Source: an uncultured Eubacteriales bacterium
GTDB lineage: Bacteria > Bacillota > Clostridia > Lachnospirales > Anaerotignaceae
NCBI GenBank assembly: GCA_934552695.1
Contig: CAKTER010000057.1
Coordinates: 1-8,641, forward strand
DNA length: 8,641 nucleotides
Direction: 5' to 3'
Shown here: in pieces, positions 6,298-8,641 of the stretch
Layout: every line of letters starts with the position of its first letter
Numbering within the stretch: position 1 is the first letter of the stretch
The notes under the pieces: model-generated
What the model saw: only the letters and a program-made list of their open reading frames with translations
Database searches by the model: none
What the model was told of the DNA's origin: nothing
Program-made: the position numbers and the translations under genes

Positions 6298-7176
6298 TTA
6301 GTCCTCTCCCCCGGGCTGCCAGGTAGACGTGACAAACACCTCTTTTAGGCCCAGCTCCCGGCTTACGGCCTCAGCGGCCCGGGCCGCCTGCCCCTGGCTT
6401 AAAAACAGTCCAAAGGCCGTGGGCCCGCTCCCGCTCATCAAAACGCCCACAGCCCCTTGGGCCCGCAGCCGTTCCTGAATCTGCCCAATCACCGGGTACC
6501 TGAGCAGGGTGACGCTTTCCAGCACGTTGCACAGCTCCGCCGCCACCCCGGCCCGGTTTCCCGTCCGCAGGGCCTCCAGCATTTGCGCCGTGTCGGGCCG
6601 CCGCTCCACCGTTTCCATCCGCAGGCCCTGATACACGGCCGCCGTGGACACGCTCACCGGGGGCTTGGCCAGCACCACCCAAAAGGGCGGGCAATCCGGC
6701 AGCCGGGTCAGCTCCTCCCCCCGGCCCCGGGCCAGCAGGGTGCCCTGCCGAATACAAAAAGGCACATCGCTGCCCAATTGCGCCCCGATGCGGCAAAGCT
6801 CGTCGATGGAGAGCCGCAGTCCAAACAGCTTGTTGGCCGCCAACAAGGCCGCCGCCGCATCGGTACTGCCTCCCGCCAGCCCTGCCGCTACGGGGATGTG
6901 CTTGGTCAGCTGCAAAAACATCCCGCCGGGGAGCCCAAACTCCGCCCGCAGCTTTTCCAGCACCGCCGTAGCCAAATTCCGTTTATCCACCGGCAGATAG
7001 GGCAGGTTGGTTTTCACCACCACCCGGGGTTGGGCAATGGTCTCCAACCGCAAGGTATCCGCCAGACTAATGCTTTGCATCACCGTTTCCAGCTCGTGAT
7101 AGCCGTCCGGCCGTTTTCCCAACACGTCCAGGGTCAGGTTGATTTTGGCCCGGGCCTTTTGATACACATATCCCAC
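6298..7176 (-). CDS. ispE: 4-diphosphocytidyl-2-C-methyl-D-erythritol kinase IspE
   Basis: This 292-residue cytoplasmic GHMP kinase phosphorylates CDP-methylerythritol with ATP in the MEP (non-mevalonate) pathway, which feeds isoprenoids such as undecaprenyl phosphate for wall synthesis. It shows ARAKINLTLDVLGKRPDGYHEL (9-30), with the catalytic-region Lys11 and the RPDGYHEL signature of IspE. It also has the ATP-binding glycine-rich motif IPVAAGLAGGSTDAAAA (94-110), the GSDVPF segment with the presumed catalytic Asp137, and the C-terminal GSGPT motif (249-253). The start is GTG at 7176: GGAGG lies 7 nt upstream on the minus strand and the protein then begins, as in relatives, shortly before AKINL. 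It is divergent from the ytvI-like gene. Confidence 0.96.
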   Translation of the reverse strand: MGYVYQKARAKINLTLDVLGKRPDGYHELETVMQSISLADTLRLETIAQPRVVVKTNLPYLPVDKRNLATAVLEKLRAEFGLPGGMFLQLTKHIPVAAGLAGGSTDAAAALLAANKLFGLRLSIDELCRIGAQLGSDVPFCIRQGTLLARGRGEELTRLPDCPPFWVVLAKPPVSVSTAAVYQGLRMETVERRPDTAQMLEALRTGNRAGVAAELCNVLESVTLLRYPVIGQIQERLRAQGAVGVLMSGSGPTAFGLFLSQGQAARAAEAVSRELGLKEVFVTSTWQPGGED

Positions 7177-7183
7177 AAAAAAG

Positions 7184-7188
7184 CCTCC
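7184..7188 (-). promoter_or_regulatory. Ribosome binding site fixing the GTG start of ispE
   Basis: On the minus strand GAGGAGG (ending at 7184) is followed by CTTTTTT and then GTG, a 7-nt spacing. No ATG is available at a suitable place, so this site decides the start. Confidence 0.85.
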
Positions 7189-7289
7189 TCTTCTTCCAGT
7201 ATAGCCGCTGTTGTCGAAAAAAGGAAGAAAAAAACCTTAAGAAATCCGTAAAATCGCCCTCTGCCCCCGGCCCAGCCCGGCGGCTCCCC

Positions 7290-7300
7290 CATATACTATA
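7290..7300. promoter_or_regulatory. AT-rich promoter-like box in the ispE / ytvI-like divergent region
   Basis: CATATACTATA is an AT island in otherwise GC-rich DNA. On the plus strand CATATACTA fits the sporulation sigma-K -10 pattern CATAnnnTA, and CATATACT is one change from the sigma-E pattern CATACAnT; it lies about 41 nt before the ytvI-like ATG. No good -35 partner of either class was found. On the minus strand TATAGT (7300-7295) could serve as a -10 for ispE, again with a poor -35. A second candidate for ispE is TATACT at 7203-7198. Confidence 0.4.
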
Positions 7301-7340
7301 CCAAGCCGTTTGACTGCTGCCTCAGAAAGGACGATTTCCC

Positions 7341-8381
7341 ATGACAATTCCCGGCTCGCTGCGTCGCTGCCTGCCCTACGCCGCCGTTTTGGCAGGGGCC
7401 TACCTGCTGTTCCGGTTTTGCCTGCCCTACGTGCTGCCCTTTGCGGTAGGCTTTTTGCTCAGCCTGCTGTTCCGGCCCTTTGTGGAGCTTAGCACCACCC
7501 GCCTGGGCCTGCCCCGCTGGCTGGGGGCGGCTCTGGCCCTAACCTTGCTGGCCTTGTTGCTGGGGCTGGCCGCTTCGGCCCTGGCCCGCCGCTTGTTGGC
7601 CGAGGCCGTAGCCTTTCAGGCCCGCCTGCCCGCTTATCTGACGGCACTGGAGGGTTGGCTGGCTCGGGCCGAGGCGGCGGTAGAGCGCCTGACCGGGGGC
7701 CTGCCCTCTGCCCTCCGCCCCCAGTCCGATTTCTCGCTGGCCCGGCTGTGGTCATCCCTGCTGGGCCGCCTGACCAAAGCCGAAAACCCGTTTTTGCCGC
7801 TGGACGTGCTGCTGGCCCTCCCCGGCCTGTGCCTAAACCTGATTTTTACCCTGCTCTCTGCCTTCTTTTTTACCACCGACCACGACGCCTTGGTTGGCGC
7901 CCTCCGCCGGGCCCTGCCCCCGGAGCTGACCCGGGGCTACCGCCGGGCTACTGCCGGGCTGACTGCCGCCCTGTGGGGCTTTGCCAAGGCCCAGCTGATT
8001 ATTATGGCTTTTATTTTTGGCCTGTGCCTGGTGGGGTTTTTGCTGCTCCACTCCCCTTACGCCTTTTGGCTGGCCCTGCTAACGGCCTTTGTGGACGCCC
8101 TGCCGTTTTTCGGCAGCGGGGCGGTGCTGTGGCCCGCCGCCCTCCTGGCGTTGCTTTCCGGCCGGGGCCCGCTGGCTCTGGGGTATTTGGTGCTGTATCT
8201 GCTCATCAGCCTGGTGCGACAGCTCCTCCAGCCCCGCATTTTAGGCTCCCAGATTGGCCTTTCCCCGTTGGCCGCCCTGTTTTCCATGTTTTTAGGCTGG
8301 AAGCTGCTGGGGGTCGTGGGCTTTGTGGCCGGGCCCCTTACCGCTGTGGTGCTGAAGTGCCTGCCGCCTCCGAAATCCTAG
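7341..8381 (+). CDS. ytvI: YtvI-like AI-2E family membrane protein (probable sporulation membrane protein)
   Basis: This 346-residue, Leu/Ala-rich protein has about 7-8 membrane segments and matches the AI-2E/PurR-type permease family layout. There are two N-terminal helices (12-45), a helix at about 60-80, a hydrophilic probably helical region (83-150), and then a helical block to the C-terminus. Family landmarks are FVDALPFFGSGAVLWPAAL (250-268), RQLLQPRILGSQIGLSPL (293-310) and the final GWKLLGVVGFVAGPLTAV (319-336). Within the family these resemble YtvI, which in Bacillus belongs to the mother-cell sporulation programme. The family name reflects E. coli TqsA and does not show that autoinducer-2 is transported; substrate is unknown. 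The start at 7341 has AAAGGA 9 nt upstream. No clear hairpin terminator follows; a T-rich stretch (8399-8417) and then the repeat island do. Confidence 0.85.
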   Translation: MTIPGSLRRCLPYAAVLAGAYLLFRFCLPYVLPFAVGFLLSLLFRPFVELSTTRLGLPRWLGAALALTLLALLLGLAASALARRLLAEAVAFQARLPAYLTALEGWLARAEAAVERLTGGLPSALRPQSDFSLARLWSSLLGRLTKAENPFLPLDVLLALPGLCLNLIFTLLSAFFFTTDHDALVGALRRALPPELTRGYRRATAGLTAALWGFAKAQLIIMAFIFGLCLVGFLLLHSPYAFWLALLTAFVDALPFFGSGAVLWPAALLALLSGRGPLALGYLVLYLLISLVRQLLQPRILGSQIGLSPLAALFSMFLGWKLLGVVGFVAGPLTAVVLKCLPPPKS

Positions 8382-8420
8382 GACTTCCTTGGCCCTTGCT
8401 TTTTGCTTTCCTTTTTTAAC

Positions 8421-8480
8421 AATCCCCCCAGTCAGACTAACGTCTGACCTTCCCCCCTTTGCACAAGGGGGGCGACGGGC
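8421..8480 (-). repeat. Intergenic double-hairpin repeat element, inverted relative to the tandem units
   Basis: Two hairpins stand side by side: GTCAGAC-TAAC-GTCTGAC (8431-8448, perfect 7-bp arms) and CCCCCCTT / AAGGGGGG (8452-8459 and 8465-8472, 5-nt loop). Read on the minus strand the order is C/G-rich hairpin, second hairpin, then GGGGGGATT. The tandem unit to the right has the same architecture on the plus strand, ending GGAGGGATT. Sequence identity is low except at the ends and stem, so this is a related but diverged family member (inference). Confidence 0.6.
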
Positions 8481-8498
8481 AAGGGGCAAAGGACTGGG

Positions 8499-8641
8499 CC
8501 CTTGACCTTTGCCTCCCTTCGAGGAAGGGAGGTGGCTGAGCGAAAGCGAAGCCGGAGGGATTGTGCCCTTGACCTTTGCCTCCCTTCGAGGAAGGGAGGT
8601 GGCTGAGCGAAAGCGAAGCCGGAGGGATTGTGCCCTTGACC
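8499..8641 (+). repeat. Exact 67-bp tandem direct repeat, two full copies plus the start of a third
   Basis: Copy 1 is 8499-8565, copy 2 is 8566-8632, and 8633-8641 starts a third copy cut by the window end. The copies are identical base for base. Each carries a 9-bp hairpin CCTCCCTTC-GAG-GAAGGGAGG (8512-8532 in copy 1), then a weaker GGCT/AGCC pairing enclosing CGAAAGCG (8534-8553), and ends in GGAGGGATT plus a short spacer. No open reading frame is apparent. The unit resembles dispersed palindromic intergenic repeats common in Clostridia. The copy number beyond the window is unknown. Confidence 0.92.

Noticed and set aside
5099..6301. Plus-strand open frame of 400 codons opposite the LysM-G5 gene
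   Set aside because: The translation is rich in His, Gly and Arg with no domain, while the minus strand carries a transmembrane helix, LysM and G5 domains, a ribosome site, a promoter and a terminator.
6457..7251. Plus-strand open frame opposite ispE
   Set aside because: The minus strand encodes unmistakable IspE motifs; the plus-strand frame has no start signal and runs through the ispE ribosome site.
7655..8419. Second plus-strand frame inside the ytvI-like gene
   Set aside because: It is a +1 shadow rich in Pro, Ala, Gly and Arg; the overlapping frame encodes a conserved membrane protein.
8382..8420. Rho-independent terminator directly after the ytvI-like gene
   Set aside because: The stretch is T-rich but no convincing hairpin precedes the T runs.
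8499..8641. CRISPR array
   Set aside because: The whole 67-bp unit repeats exactly, so there are no unique spacers, and no cas genes are nearby.

Overview
The window looks like a chromosomal segment of a GC-rich, spore-forming Firmicute, most likely a class Clostridia / Oscillospiraceae-type gut anaerobe (inference). The signs are strong AGGAGG-type ribosome binding sites, a lipoprotein-type MetQ, a YtvI-like membrane protein, a LysM-G5 cell-wall protein, the MEP-pathway gene ispE, and dispersed hairpin repeats of a kind common in such genomes. No phage, plasmid, insertion sequence, CRISPR array, rRNA or tRNA was seen.

Layout. 1-867 (+): the 3' end of one TetR-type regulator, then, 11 nt later, a complete second TetR-type regulator with similar C-terminal architecture, closed by a terminator (919-947). 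950-2005 (+): a good sigma-A promoter, an EamA/DMT-type membrane exporter, and a 15-bp-stem terminator. 2051-4780 (-): a complete methionine ABC importer operon, metN-metI-metQ. It is driven by a fully consensus promoter (TTGACA-N17-TATAAT) and ends at its own terminator, so it converges on the EamA gene. 4941-6211 (-): a monocistronic gene for a membrane-anchored LysM-G5 protein with its own promoter and terminator. 6267-7176 (-): ispE, starting at GTG. 7341-8381 (+): a YtvI/AI-2E-family multi-pass membrane protein, divergent from ispE. 8421-8641: an intergenic repeat island, made of a hairpin element facing head-to-head an exact 67-bp tandem repeat that runs off the window end.

Functionally these are mostly separate transcription units: regulation and export, methionine uptake, cell-envelope binding, isoprenoid precursor synthesis, and a putative sporulation membrane protein. 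Only metN-metI-metQ form an obvious single machine. I found no convincing undescribed multi-gene system. The points most worth a second look are the tandem and inverted repeat island at the right end, the metN promoter with a very short leader that has no room for a riboswitch, the LysM-G5 protein that stops where an M23 peptidase would usually begin, and a sporulation-sigma-like -10 element ahead of the ytvI-like gene.
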